A stretch of DNA of 64,000 nt from Brevibacterium linens ATCC 9172. GTDB taxonomy: Bacteria; Actinomycetota; Actinomycetes; Actinomycetales; Brevibacteriaceae. Position numbers and translations under genes: made by a program. Below the pieces are notes generated by a model that saw nothing but the letters and a program-made list of their open reading frames with translations, was not told where the DNA came from and made no database searches. Positions 27,187-35,730 of the stretch are shown one piece after another. Location of the stretch: positions 1-64,000 of the forward strand of contig NZ_FXYY01000011.1 in assembly GCF_900169165.1 (NCBI RefSeq). Reading direction: 5' to 3'. Within the stretch, counting starts at the first letter, position 1. Each line of letters starts with the position of its first letter.

Positions 27187-27717
27187 TCAGCCGCGTCTCT
27201 CCCGCTCGGCGAGGATCTGCTCGCGGAGGATATCCGCGTGCCCGCAGTGTTGGGCGAGCTCCCGCAGGACATGGAGGAGCACCCAGCGGAGCGGCATCGG
27301 CCCAGCCCGATGACCGGTGAGCACGGTGTCGAGATCCATCCCCTCGATCGCGGAATGCGACCGCTCCACGGCAGCCCGGTAGTCAGCTGAGACGCTGGCG
27401 ATCGTGTCCGAGGAGTCGAGGAGGAATGAGTCCTTGGAATCGTGCGGAAGCCCGTAGTCGACGCGGCTGCGACCGGTGACCGCCTCGCCGAACCAGACGG
27501 TTTCGACGAACACCGCGTGTTTGAGCAGGGACAGCAGGCGGGTTCTGCTCGGCACGAGGGATCGCCTCGCCTCCTCCTCGCTCAGGTCGTCGAGACTCCC
27601 GAGCAGGTGCTGTCGGTGTTCGTCGATGAACGCTGTGAACTGCGCGCCGAGGTCGGACTCACGCACGTCGAAGGGTCGGATCGTCGGACTGCCGCCATCG
27701 GCACCTGCACCTGTCAT
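27187..27717 (-). CDS. DinB/DUF664 family protein
   Basis: A 176-residue four-helix protein of the DinB-like superfamily. The likely metal-ligand His residues are in LLKHAVFVETVW and LRELAQHCGHADILRE. Actinobacterial members include mycothiol-dependent isomerases and transferases. The ATG at 27717 was chosen because earlier residues have no family similarity. Its substrate is unknown. Confidence 0.8.
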   Translation of the reverse strand: MTGAGADGGSPTIRPFDVRESDLGAQFTAFIDEHRQHLLGSLDDLSEEEARRSLVPSRTRLLSLLKHAVFVETVWFGEAVTGRSRVDYGLPHDSKDSFLLDSSDTIASVSADYRAAVERSHSAIEGMDLDTVLTGHRAGPMPLRWVLLHVLRELAQHCGHADILREQILAERERRG

Positions 27718-27732
27718 GTCCCCACTGTAGGG

Positions 27733-27744
27733 CCGCCTCGGCGA
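27733..27744 (-). repeat. Intergenic copy of 12-mer TCGCCGAGGCGG
   Basis: An exact copy on the reverse strand, just upstream of the DinB-type gene. It is one of ten exact copies in the window. Confidence 0.7.
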
Positions 27745-27921
27745 GGGAGGGCAGATCCGATCGCCGACTCGCCCGAAATCGCAGGCGATCAGCATCCTTG
27801 TCCGGCGAGTCACCCGGACCTATGCTGAAGTGACCCACGTAACCCGTCGTTCGGGCAGGAGCCTTGGCATTGTCGCCGGAGCCGTCGACTTCAGGGCATC
27901 ACCGCTCAGAGGAGGTCGCTC

Positions 27922-29202
27922 ATGTCCACCACATCAATGCATCCGGCCACGAGTGCTTCGCAGAACCAGCCCGACAATCAGGCACAGTCCCCCGCGCTGC
28001 CCTACGCACGCCGTCACGACCAACTCGTCGGCTCCGTCATCGATGCCTCCACCACGGTGCTGGCCCAATACGACCACGACATCGTCAAGTTCGGCATGGG
28101 GGCGCCGGCCCCGGATATGCTTCCGGCCGCAGATTTCGCCCGGATCGCCGCGCAAGTCTTCTCCCCGGAGAACTTCACGTACGGGGAGACGAAGGGCGAG
28201 CCCATCCTCATCGAGGCCCTCCACGACTATCTCGCCACCACCGATCAGATCCCGCCCGAACAGCAGGGAAACCGTGACCGCCTCCTCATCACCTCCGGAG
28301 GAATGCAGGGACTCGACCTCGGATTTAAACTCTTCGTCACCCCGGGTGACCTCGTCGCCTGTGAGTCGCCGACCTATACGAACGGTTCGGCGACGGCCAT
28401 GAGCTATGAGGCGGAGATCCTCGAGATCCCCGTCGACGAAGAAGGCATGCAGATCGACGCGCTCGAGGAGCACACGAAGCGCACCGGGCGCGCCCCGAAG
28501 GTCATCTACACCGTCCCGACCTTCCAGAACCCGGCCGGAGTGACGATGTCGCTGCCGCGTCGCGAGCGCCTGCTCGAGGTCGCTCACCGCCACCGGTCGG
28601 TGATCATCGAGGACAATCCGTACGGCATGCTGCGCTTCGAAGGTCAGTCCCTGCCGGCGCTGAGCGACCTCAGCCCGAACGATCCCCTCATCTTCGGAGT
28701 TCGCACGTTCTCGAAGTTCGTCGCCCCGGGCCTGCGGGTCGGGTGGATCGACGTCGACCCAGAGGTCCGTGAGCTCGCCGTCAACGCCAAACAGACGATG
28801 GACTCCTGCGCCCCCGTTCCCAACCAGCACCTCATCGCCCGCTGGCTGATCGAAGGCGGTGCCGACTCCCACGTCGAGGTCCTGCGCAAGGCCTACCGCG
28901 ACCGGAAGATCGCGATGTCAGAGGGCTTGGCCCGCCTCTTCCCCGGCGAGATCCGAGCCACCGATCCCGACGGCGGATTCTTCCTGTGGGTGACCTTCGA
29001 GGACGAATCCATCGACACCGAAGACCTCATGACCACCGCACTCGAGGAGGGGGTCGCCTACATCCCCGGTCCCGCGTTCTCCCCGGCCGGGAACTTCTCG
29101 AATGCGCTGCGCCTGTGCTTCGCCTCGGCGGCCCCCGACCGCATCGACGACGGCCTCGAACGTCTCCGCCGTGCCGTCGATCGGTACCGCGCAGAGCGCT
29201 GA
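27922..29202 (+). CDS. PLP-dependent aminotransferase, class I/II
   Basis: A 426-residue fold-type I aminotransferase of the LysN/MocR-related group without the DNA-binding domain. The Schiff-base Lys lies in FGVRTFSKFVAPGLRVGW. PTFQNPAGVTMSLPRRERLL and IIEDNPYGMLRFEG carry the PLP-contact residues. GAGGAGG lies 12 bp upstream of the ATG. Substrates of this group include 2-aminoadipate and aromatic or branched amino acids; the sequence alone does not decide. Confidence 0.87.
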   Translation: MSTTSMHPATSASQNQPDNQAQSPALPYARRHDQLVGSVIDASTTVLAQYDHDIVKFGMGAPAPDMLPAADFARIAAQVFSPENFTYGETKGEPILIEALHDYLATTDQIPPEQQGNRDRLLITSGGMQGLDLGFKLFVTPGDLVACESPTYTNGSATAMSYEAEILEIPVDEEGMQIDALEEHTKRTGRAPKVIYTVPTFQNPAGVTMSLPRRERLLEVAHRHRSVIIEDNPYGMLRFEGQSLPALSDLSPNDPLIFGVRTFSKFVAPGLRVGWIDVDPEVRELAVNAKQTMDSCAPVPNQHLIARWLIEGGADSHVEVLRKAYRDRKIAMSEGLARLFPGEIRATDPDGGFFLWVTFEDESIDTEDLMTTALEEGVAYIPGPAFSPAGNFSNALRLCFASAAPDRIDDGLERLRRAVDRYRAER

Positions 29203-29219
29203 TCACCACGACGACTCCT

Positions 29220-29231
29220 TCGCCGAGGCGG
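29220..29231 (+). repeat. Intergenic copy of 12-mer TCGCCGAGGCGG
   Basis: An exact copy just after the aminotransferase stop. A near copy in the opposite orientation follows at about 29284. Confidence 0.7.
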
Positions 29232-29372
29232 CCCTGACCTCGCCCGACCGCGACGTCGGAGCGCTCCCGCACTGAGGGTCGCCTCGGCGCTCGTACGCGG
29301 CCGTGCCCGCCGGCGGCACGATGCCTGTCCGCCGCCCGCGACCGCGTCTGCCCCCTGTGGCACAATGAAGAG

Positions 29373-29505
29373 GTCGCGCATGCGCGACACGGCGGTGGGG
29401 CTCGCCGTACCCAACCTCGGTGCAGGACTCGTGCAGACGCTCGAGACTCCGCAGTCGACAACAGTCCCTACCTCGACCGGCTTCAGCATGCCCGAAAGGT
29501 AGGAG
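29373..29505 (+). promoter_or_regulatory. Candidate fluoride riboswitch with SD-masking platform
   Basis: The stem ACGGCG (29389-29394) / CGCCGT (29403-29408) closes the loop GTGGGGCT, very close to the crcB-motif consensus GGCGAUGGAGUUCGCC. GGGGCT (29397-29402) can form a pseudoknot with AGTCCC (29463-29468), which is followed by the conserved-looking CTACC. CCTACCT (29467-29473) can instead pair with AGGTAGG (29497-29503), which contains the ribosome site of the downstream gene. The two pairings exclude each other, as expected of a translational switch. The P2/P3 region is longer than typical. The downstream genes encode fluoride channels. A 16-nt palindrome at 29373-29388 precedes the aptamer. 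Confidence 0.55.
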
Positions 29506-29510
29506 AGACC

Positions 29511-30092
29511 ATGACCACCGGCCCCGAACCGAGACATCGCGATCCGAAACATGACGGGCCGCCGCGCGCCCGCATCATCCTCGGCATCGTTCCCGATCAG
29601 CCCGCCGAGGTGATCGCCGCCGCCGCGGACTACGCCGCCCACTTCGACGCCGAGCTCGTCTGTGCCCATGTCGACGACTCCCGCTACACCATTGAGACCC
29701 GCCCCGACGGCTCCGCACATTCGATGCCCATCGATCCGGACACCACCGACGAGGCGGCCACCGAGTTCGACCCCGATCTCGAGCGCCGCATCGCTGCCGC
29801 CCTGGCAGGGACGAACGTGGCCTGGTCGACCCGCGCGCTGGCCGGGTCGCCGGCACAGGAACTCGACCGGCTCGCCGAGGCGCTCGATGCCCGCATGATC
29901 ATCCTCGGCGTCCGTCGCGCAGGTGTTCGTGGTTCATTGCATGAGTTCTTCAACGGCTCGGTCGCGATCCAGCTGTCGAGGCGCCAGCATCGCCCGCTCG
30001 TCGTCCATGCCGCTGGCGGCAGGCACCGGCGGCATGGACGACCCCGAAGCTCCTGCGACGTCGCCGACACCAGGCGCCTCCCCCGCTGCTGA
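29511..30092 (+). CDS. Universal stress protein (possible 3' frameshift)
   Basis: A 193-residue UspA-fold protein and the first gene of the fluoride operon. ARIILGIVPDQPAEVIAAAA starts the fold, and LGVRRAGVRGSLHEFFNGSV holds the nucleotide-binding G-x2-G-x9-G-S motif. AGGAGAG lies 5-10 bp upstream of the ATG within the candidate riboswitch. After VVHAAGG (about position 30020) the frame turns into an Arg-rich tail unlike the family. The neighbouring frame there gives an acidic Pro/Ala tail ending in a TGA that overlaps the next gene as GTGA (30117-30120). A one-base indel near 30012-30022 is therefore likely. The domain itself is intact. Confidence 0.8.
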   Translation: MTTGPEPRHRDPKHDGPPRARIILGIVPDQPAEVIAAAADYAAHFDAELVCAHVDDSRYTIETRPDGSAHSMPIDPDTTDEAATEFDPDLERRIAAALAGTNVAWSTRALAGSPAQELDRLAEALDARMIILGVRRAGVRGSLHEFFNGSVAIQLSRRQHRPLVVHAAGGRHRRHGRPRSSCDVADTRRLPRC

Positions 30093-30116
30093 ACCTCAGA
30101 CCGACGAGGCCGGGCA

Positions 30117-30659
30117 GTGACCCGGCCGGTCCATCTGCGCCTGTCCTATCTGGGACTCGCGTTCCTCGGCGGCACGCTCGGAACCGCGGCACGCGAGGCG
30201 GTCAGTCTAAGCCTGCCGACCTTCGGCGATGTGCCGTGGGCGATCCTCACGGTCAACATCCTCGGCGCGTTCGCCCTCGGTCTTCTCTTGGATTCCCTGG
30301 CGCGCAGCGGACCCGATGAGGGGTGGCGCCGGAGAATGCGGATCCTCGTGGGCACCGGTTTCATGGGCGGTTTCACCACGTACAGTGCACTGGCCGCGGA
30401 TACGGTGGGCCTCCTCGGCGCTGGTCCAGGCGGTGCGGATAATCCCGGTGTCGGTCTGGCCTACGGGGTGGGCACGGTGCTCATCGGCGGTCTCGCCACG
30501 TTCGTCGGCATCGCCACGGCGACGGCGCTGCGTCGAGGCGGCAGTGGGGTCGATGAGGGGGCCGACGATCCGCCGATCGACCCCGATGTCTGGGACGAGG
30601 GCGCCGCGGATGCCGGTCGGGATGTCTCCACGGACCCTCGCCCCGGAGGTGCCCGATGA
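30117..30659 (+). CDS. crcB: Fluoride channel subunit FluC/CrcB (1)
   Basis: A 180-residue four-helix protein. It has GGTLGTAAREAVSLSLP, the Asn motif TVNILGAFALG and the filter region GTGFMGGFTTYSALAADTV. FluC proteins are passive dual-topology fluoride exporters. With a second crcB directly after it (overlap ATGA at 30656), the active channel is probably a heterodimer, as is usual when two genes occur. The GTG start overlaps the alternative-frame stop of the stress-protein gene. The C-terminal tail of about 40 residues is acidic and unusual. Confidence 0.9.
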   Translation: MTRPVHLRLSYLGLAFLGGTLGTAAREAVSLSLPTFGDVPWAILTVNILGAFALGLLLDSLARSGPDEGWRRRMRILVGTGFMGGFTTYSALAADTVGLLGAGPGGADNPGVGLAYGVGTVLIGGLATFVGIATATALRRGGSGVDEGADDPPIDPDVWDEGAADAGRDVSTDPRPGGAR

Positions 30660-31033
30660 CCCCGCTGGTCTTCATCGCCCTTGCCGCCGCCGGCGGACTC
30701 GGCGCCTCATCACGAATGCTGATCGACGGACTCATCAAGTCCCGCATGAGCACGGCCCTGCCGTGGGGAACGATCGTCATCAATGTCTCGGGATCGCTCG
30801 TGCTCGGACTGCTGACCGGGCTGGCCGGAGCGAACCTGCTGCCGGAAGCCTGGCACATGGTGCTCGGCACGGGATTCCTCGGCGGCTATACGACGTTTTC
30901 GACGGCGAGCTTCGAGACTGTTCGGCTTCTCCAAGAACGTCGCTGGGTCGCCGGTCTGGTCAATGGTTTTGGCACCCTCGTCTTCGCCACGGCGACCGCG
31001 GCGATCGGAATGTGGCTCGGCGGCCTGGCTTAG
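30656..31033 (+). CDS. crcB: Fluoride channel subunit FluC/CrcB (2)
   Basis: A 125-residue partner of the preceding channel subunit, with the canonical motifs GGLGASSRMLIDG, WGTIVINVSGSLVLG and GTGFLGGYTTFSTASFETVR (Asn in helix 2, Phe/Thr/Ser in helix 3). It overlaps the first crcB gene by 4 bp. The operon ends at a long hairpin at 31105. Confidence 0.93.
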   Translation: MTPLVFIALAAAGGLGASSRMLIDGLIKSRMSTALPWGTIVINVSGSLVLGLLTGLAGANLLPEAWHMVLGTGFLGGYTTFSTASFETVRLLQERRWVAGLVNGFGTLVFATATAAIGMWLGGLA

Positions 31034-31104
31034 CTGCGACCGAAAGCTCAGCCGCATCTCCACACGCCTCCCCCTCAGCGAGGCGCTGTCCGCGCAGACG
31101 CCGA

Positions 31105-31168
31105 ACGGCCCAGTTGAAGTCGAAGAGCACACATTTGAACATGTGCTGTGCGACTTCAACTGGGCCGT
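31105..31168. terminator. 18-bp hairpin between convergent genes
   Basis: Arms 31105-31122 and 31151-31168 (ACGGCCCAGTTGAAGTCG and complement) are perfect. The 28-nt interior can add a second, imperfect stem (AGCACA..TGTGCT). It lies between the converging crcB and old-yellow-enzyme genes. Confidence 0.75.
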
Positions 31169-31210
31169 CAGCGTATGAGCGCCGAGCCGCTCCAGCGAAT
31201 TGAGCTCAGC

Positions 31211-32287
31211 TCACTTATACGCGCGGTGGTACTGAGCCGGGCGGTAGTCGATATCGAAGCGCAGGGCGTCGGCGGCCCGGAGCGCGAAGTTCGGGTCACG
31301 CAGGTGTTCGCGGCCCACGAGGACCGCATCGGCCTGACCGGTGGCCAGAATGTGCTCGCCCTGGAACGGTTCGCTGATCAGTCCCACTGCCGCGGTCGGC
31401 AGCCCCGACCCTTGACGCACGCCGGCGGCCAGGGTCGTCTGGTAGCCGGGACCGACGGGAATCGACGCCATCACATTGCCGCCGGAGGAGACGTCAATGA
31501 GGTCGGCGCCGTGGTCCTTGAGCCAGCCGGCGACCTCGACGGTGTCCTCGAGCGTGACCCCGCCCTCGGTCCAGTCCGTCGCGGACAGGCGCACGAACAC
31601 GGGAACGTCCTCGCCCACCTCGGCGCGGGTGGCATCGACGATCTCGAGCAGCAGCCGGGCCCGGTGTTCCAAGGTTCCGCCGTAGGAGTCGGTGCGCGTA
31701 TTGCTCAGCGGCGACAGGAACTCATGGAGGAGGTATCCGTGCGCGGCGTGGATCTCGACGAAGTCGAACCCGGCATCGATCGCCCGGCGGGCCGAGGACC
31801 GGAAGGCCGCGACCACCTCGGCGATCTCCGTCTCAGTCAGGGCACGCGGTTCGGCGAGGCCGTCGAAGGCCAGTGCGGACGGAGCCACGGTCTGCCAACC
31901 ACCTTCGTCGACGGGCAGGCTGCCGTCGTGGTCGGTCCCCCACTCCGGATAGGTCGAGGCCTTGCGGCCGGCGTGGGCGAGCTGGATGCCCGCGGCGGCG
32001 CCCTGCGAGTGGAGGAAGTCGACGATGGGGGCGAAGGCGTCGCGCTGCGCGTCGTTCCACAGCCCCAGGTCCTTCGCCGAGATCCGCCCTTCGGGAGTAA
32101 CGCCGGTGGCTTCGACGATGACAGCGCCGGCTCCTCCCCTGGCCATGGCGCCGTAGTGGACGGTGTGCCAAGGAGCGGGGACCCCGTCAAGAGTCTCGAC
32201 GGAGTACTGGCACATGGGCGGAACCCAGATGCGGTTGCGGAAGGTCAGTCCGCGCAGAGTGAGCGGTTCGAACAGCAGATGAGACAT
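31211..32287 (-). CDS. Old-yellow-enzyme, YqjM/NamA-like ene-reductase
   Basis: A 358-residue FMN-dependent NAD(P)H:flavin oxidoreductase. The YqjM-class Cys is present in WVPPMCQYSVE. HAGRKASTYPEW and EIHAAHGYLLHEFLSPLSN hold the conserved FMN and substrate His residues. The enzyme reduces activated C=C bonds or nitro groups in electrophilic toxins. It is divergent from an ArsR-type repressor, with repeated TTTCGTAC boxes between the two, so it is probably electrophile-inducible. Confidence 0.88.
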   Translation of the reverse strand: MSHLLFEPLTLRGLTFRNRIWVPPMCQYSVETLDGVPAPWHTVHYGAMARGGAGAVIVEATGVTPEGRISAKDLGLWNDAQRDAFAPIVDFLHSQGAAAGIQLAHAGRKASTYPEWGTDHDGSLPVDEGGWQTVAPSALAFDGLAEPRALTETEIAEVVAAFRSSARRAIDAGFDFVEIHAAHGYLLHEFLSPLSNTRTDSYGGTLEHRARLLLEIVDATRAEVGEDVPVFVRLSATDWTEGGVTLEDTVEVAGWLKDHGADLIDVSSGGNVMASIPVGPGYQTTLAAGVRQGSGLPTAAVGLISEPFQGEHILATGQADAVLVGREHLRDPNFALRAADALRFDIDYRPAQYHRAYK

Positions 32288-32334
32288 GACACCTCGTGAT
32301 CTCGTCGAAAGTAGTCGATTGGAAGTATGAGGTT

Positions 32335-32394
32335 TTTCGTACTTCGAGTTCGCACACTACTACGATGAATTTCGTACTACCAAATATTTCGTAC
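32335..32394. promoter_or_regulatory. Three TTTCGTAC direct repeats, likely operator
   Basis: Exact copies of TTTCGTAC at 32335, 32370 and 32387 lie between the divergent ene-reductase and ArsR-type genes. The first is part of an imperfect palindrome AAGTATGAG..TTCGTACTT. The stretch is AT-rich, as promoters here are. Confidence 0.6.
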
Positions 32395-32487
32395 AATGGG
32401 AGAGATACGGCGCTACCTGTGATCGGTGGCTGTTCAGATGACATCCACCGACACTGATCGACGCGATGGCGAGATGGGAGGATCCAG

Positions 32488-32832
32488 ATGCGCACACTTG
32501 ACCACCCCAGCAGGGACGAGATGAGACTCGACACCGTCCTGGCCGCCCTCGCCGACCCGGTCCGCCGCACCGTCGCCTGCAAGCTCAACGACGCATTCGG
32601 CGATCATGCGTGCGCGACCTTCGAGTTGCCGGTGTCGAAGTCCACGGCGACCTATCACTTCCGCACTCTGCGCGAAGCCGGCGTGATCCGACAGGAATAT
32701 GAGGGCACGAAGATCATGAATACCCTGCGCAAGGACGATCTCGATGCCCGCTTCCCCGGCCTCCTCGACGCCGTGTTCGCCGCCCAGAACATCGAACGCG
32801 CCGAGGCGACCGCCCCCGATCCTCAAGCCTGA
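32488..32832 (+). CDS. ArsR-type winged-helix regulator
   Basis: A 114-residue ArsR-superfamily repressor with the helix-turn-helix LADPVRRTVACKLN and FELPVSKSTATYHFRTLREA. It has no paired Cys or His metal site, so an organic or redox signal is more likely than a metal. Position and the flanking repeats suggest it represses the divergent ene-reductase gene. A Cys-based electrophile sensor is possible: Cys lie near residues 31 and 43. Confidence 0.82.
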   Translation: MRTLDHPSRDEMRLDTVLAALADPVRRTVACKLNDAFGDHACATFELPVSKSTATYHFRTLREAGVIRQEYEGTKIMNTLRKDDLDARFPGLLDAVFAAQNIERAEATAPDPQA

Positions 32833-32919
32833 CCCGGCCGACTCGCCCCCGAGCAGACGTGACCGAAACGGTCGGGCGACGCTCTCCCCGCGCGAGCAAG
32901 CCTCCTCCCCACTGACGAA

Positions 32920-32978
32920 ACTTAAGTGGGGCCAGATTGCCCGCCACGAGTAGACGAGCAATCTAGCCCCACTTAAGT
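32920..32978. terminator. 21-bp hairpin (one mismatch) between convergent genes
   Basis: Arms 32920-32940 and 32958-32978 pair with a single C-A mismatch (ACTTAAGTGGGG..CCCCACTTAAGT). The loop is 17 nt. It lies between the ArsR-type gene and the converging MFS gene. Confidence 0.72.
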
Positions 32979-33051
32979 CGCAATCGGGACGTCCGCGTCG
33001 TTCTGATTGAGCACCTCGATGCGGACGTCGACGATGCCGTCAGACCGGGCC

Positions 33052-34521
33052 TCAGTTCCTGACCGGCGGCCCCTCCTGCCGGGCCTTGGCCCGACCACGG
33101 GCGAGATCGACCAGTCCGATGATTCCGGCGAAGACGATGACGAGCGCAATGAACCCGAAGCCCGCAACGATGGCGGCGCCGTAGCCGGCCATCGGCTGCA
33201 CGACGAAGAACACGGCGGTGACGATCGCGATGCCGATGGCCGTACCCACCCGCTGCCCGGTCTGCATCACACCGCCGGAGCTGCCCGCATACTCGACGGG
33301 CACCTCGGCCAGAGTGAGGGTCTGATTCGGGCTGATCGCCATACCCTGCCCGAGGCCGGTGATCCCGAGCGTCAGCAGCAGCCACCAGATGCTGATCCCC
33401 CAGGCCTCATGTGCCAGTACGAGCAGCGCCGAGGCGACGACCCCGGTCAGACCGATTGCGACCCCGAGGACGACCATCTTCCGACCGAAGGTGAGCACGA
33501 CACGGCCGGCCGCCTGTGCGGCGATGGCCGAGAGCAGCGCCGAGGGCAGACCGACGAGGCCAGCGTGGAGGGCGGGGAACCCGAGACCGTTCTGCAGGTA
33601 GAGCGCCACGATGACCCAGATGCCGGGCATGCCGACGAAATACATGGACGTCAGCGACGCCCCGTAGGCGAAGCTGCGCGTCCGGAACAGCTGCATGTCG
33701 ACCATCGGTGATCCGCCTCGGCGAGAGTAGCGGTTCTCCCATCGCACCCACAGCCAGACGACGGCGACGCCGACGGGGACGAGGGCATAGATCCACGCCC
33801 CTGCGCTGCGCTCGAGGAAGGGCAGCATGACCAGCAGCGTGCCCACGCCGAGCAGCACGAGTCCGACCGGGTCGAAGTCGGCCCGACGTCGGCCGTGCGA
33901 GGCGGACTCGGTGCCGGTGCCGAGCCAGGCGCTCTTCGGCAGCCAGAACCGGCCGAGGATGATCGCAGCCAAGGCGATCGGCACATTGATGAGGAACGCC
34001 GATCGCCATCCCCACTCGTCGCCGAGGACAGCGATGAGCCCACCGCCGAGAACGGGGCCGATGCCCACGGAGACGCCGACGATCGTGCCGAACATCCCGT
34101 AGGCGCGACCGCGCACCTGACCGTGGAAGTACTGCTGGAGCATCCCCACGCCCTGGGGGCTGAGCAGGCCGGAGCCCAGCCCCATGACGACACGGGCGAT
34201 GTTGAGCACGAGCGGGTCCGGGGACAGTCCCGAGATGAGGGACCCGAGGGCGAAGACGGCCACGCCGATGACGAAGAGCCGACCACGGCCGAAGAGGTCG
34301 CCGGCTCGACCGGCGGCGACGAGGAGTACGCCGAAGGCGAGCGTATAGCCCGAGAGCACCCATTGGATCGCGGAGTTCGAGGCGCCGATCGAGCGCTGCA
34401 TGCCGGGGAAAATGACGTTGACGATCGACACACTCAGCAGCGACATGAACATCGGGACGAGCATCACCGCAAGGATCTTGCGCTGTTCGGCAGTCATGAC
34501 CGGCTCGGAAGCATTACCCAT
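33052..34521 (-). CDS. MFS exporter, DHA2 (EmrB/QacA-like)
   Basis: A 489-residue major facilitator with about 14 helices. GRAGDLFGRGRLFVIGVAVF is the motif-A loop and GPVLGGGLIAVLGDEWGWRS the motif-C region. It is predicted to extrude drugs or metabolites against the proton gradient. No regulator gene lies directly beside its promoter; the 342 bp upstream hold no recognisable operator. The cytoplasmic loop YSRRGGSP contains an in-frame copy of the 12-mer motif. Confidence 0.87.
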   Translation of the reverse strand: MGNASEPVMTAEQRKILAVMLVPMFMSLLSVSIVNVIFPGMQRSIGASNSAIQWVLSGYTLAFGVLLVAAGRAGDLFGRGRLFVIGVAVFALGSLISGLSPDPLVLNIARVVMGLGSGLLSPQGVGMLQQYFHGQVRGRAYGMFGTIVGVSVGIGPVLGGGLIAVLGDEWGWRSAFLINVPIALAAIILGRFWLPKSAWLGTGTESASHGRRRADFDPVGLVLLGVGTLLVMLPFLERSAGAWIYALVPVGVAVVWLWVRWENRYSRRGGSPMVDMQLFRTRSFAYGASLTSMYFVGMPGIWVIVALYLQNGLGFPALHAGLVGLPSALLSAIAAQAAGRVVLTFGRKMVVLGVAIGLTGVVASALLVLAHEAWGISIWWLLLTLGITGLGQGMAISPNQTLTLAEVPVEYAGSSGGVMQTGQRVGTAIGIAIVTAVFFVVQPMAGYGAAIVAGFGFIALVIVFAGIIGLVDLARGRAKARQEGPPVRN

Positions 34522-34863
34522 TCATATAGTTCTACGCCGCCGCACTGACAAGCACAATCGACCTCCGTGGTGCGTTTGCTCACGCAGGGGCGATCGCCCT
34601 CGCCTCCATGCGGTCATCGCCTCCGCGTTGACCGGTCCGCCTTCCCTCTGTGTTCTTCGCCCTCGACGCCACGTTGAATGGATGGAACGGCGCAGCGAAC
34701 GCCCGGCAGAGGTACCCGCAGATTGAGATGACAATCGGCCGCTGCCGACGGCGGCAGTCACGACCGGCCTCTGCGGTGACGAATTCGAGCCGGGCCTCGC
34801 CGGAAGACTTGTCCCCCACAGCGATCGAGCCCAGCCTCCGGGCATTCGACGTCCCGAACTCGC
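34522..34863. other. 342-bp intergenic stretch without recognisable features
   Basis: It lies between the divergent-facing MFS start and the end of the FNR-type gene. I see no convincing small gene, hairpin or repeat. It presumably holds the MFS promoter. Confidence 0.5.
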
Positions 34864-35625
34864 TCAGGCGTCCCCGACCCGATCCTCGAGGCCCTGCGGG
34901 TCGACCAGGCTCACCACCTCACCGTCGACGGCGATGAGTCCGTCGGCGGTCAGTCGGGCCAGCGCGCGGCTGAACGACTCCGGCGTCGTTCCCAGCAGTG
35001 AGGCGATGTCCTTCTTGCTCAGCGGCAGCAGGACCTGCAGCGGCCCCACGCCCGCGGCCCGAGAGCCCGCGGCTGTCTCACCTGCCCCTGCAGTATCCGT
35101 AGAGGCGTCGCGGCGGATCGGCTGCTGGAGGAGGAAGTCGGCCAGCCGGACATCGACGCCCAGCCCGGACAGTCCCAGATTGCGTTCGGCCTGCGCCAGC
35201 CGATCGCCGAGGCTGTGCATCATCCGCACGGCGATGTCCGGATACCGGCCCATCAGCTCATCGAGGTCGGCATGGGCGAAGACGCACAACTGGGCATCGC
35301 TGAGGGCCACGGCCTCATCGTGGGTCGTGCTGCCGGCGACATACGCCAGTTCGCCCACCGTGTCCCCCGTTCTCGCCACACGCAGCAGCCTGGTCCGCCC
35401 GCTCGGCATGGTGCGGCTCAGCGCGATCTCGCCCTGGTGGACCACCCCCATCGCCCCCGGCTGGTCACCGGCCACATGGAGGACTTCGCCGCGGGCCATG
35501 CGAACCGGCCGCGCCCTCTGCTTGACCAGGCCCTGCTGCTCGACCGTCAGGCCCGAGAAGATCGGCACCAGCCGCACGCAGTTCGGCTCCGAACGGTGGG
35601 CCTCGGTGAGCGGAAGTGTGCGCAT
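34864..35625 (-). CDS. Crp/Fnr family regulator (FNR-type recognition helix)
   Basis: A 253-residue regulator with an N-terminal cyclic-nucleotide-type barrel (residues 20-130), a long dimer helix and a C-terminal winged helix (LSKKDIASLLGTTPESFSRA). The recognition helix has the E-x-x-S-R pattern of FNR (Glu216, Ser219, Arg220), which reads TTGA half-sites. Only two Cys are present (residues 16 and 114), so an FNR 4Fe-4S cluster is not possible. The start at 35625 is chosen over an ATG 12 bp upstream. It is divergent from the chaperone-ATPase operon, and an FNR-like box lies between them, so it likely activates that operon. Confidence 0.85.
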   Translation of the reverse strand: MRTLPLTEAHRSEPNCVRLVPIFSGLTVEQQGLVKQRARPVRMARGEVLHVAGDQPGAMGVVHQGEIALSRTMPSGRTRLLRVARTGDTVGELAYVAGSTTHDEAVALSDAQLCVFAHADLDELMGRYPDIAVRMMHSLGDRLAQAERNLGLSGLGVDVRLADFLLQQPIRRDASTDTAGAGETAAGSRAAGVGPLQVLLPLSKKDIASLLGTTPESFSRALARLTADGLIAVDGEVVSLVDPQGLEDRVGDA

Positions 35626-35714
35626 ACTCCAGATCATATCGGTCGCTGACCGACGACTTCACGGGTGCCGGGCCGATGACCTCACAGGTGCCGGAGAAGA
35701 AGACCTCGGTACGT

Positions 35715-35730
35715 CTTGACCGATGTCAAG
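35715..35730. promoter_or_regulatory. FNR-like box CTTGAC-N4-GTCAAG
   Basis: A perfect inverted repeat with TTGAC/GTCAA half-sites and a 4-bp centre, as in FNR/Flp sites. A -10-like CATAAT at 35750-35755 puts the box centre near -40, the class II activation position for the rightward chaperone-ATPase operon. Confidence 0.75.

Noticed and set aside
29446-29451. Alternative pseudoknot strand GACTCC for the fluoride riboswitch
   Set aside because: It pairs with the loop over only four bases and is not followed by CTACC, so the strand at 29463-29468 is preferred.
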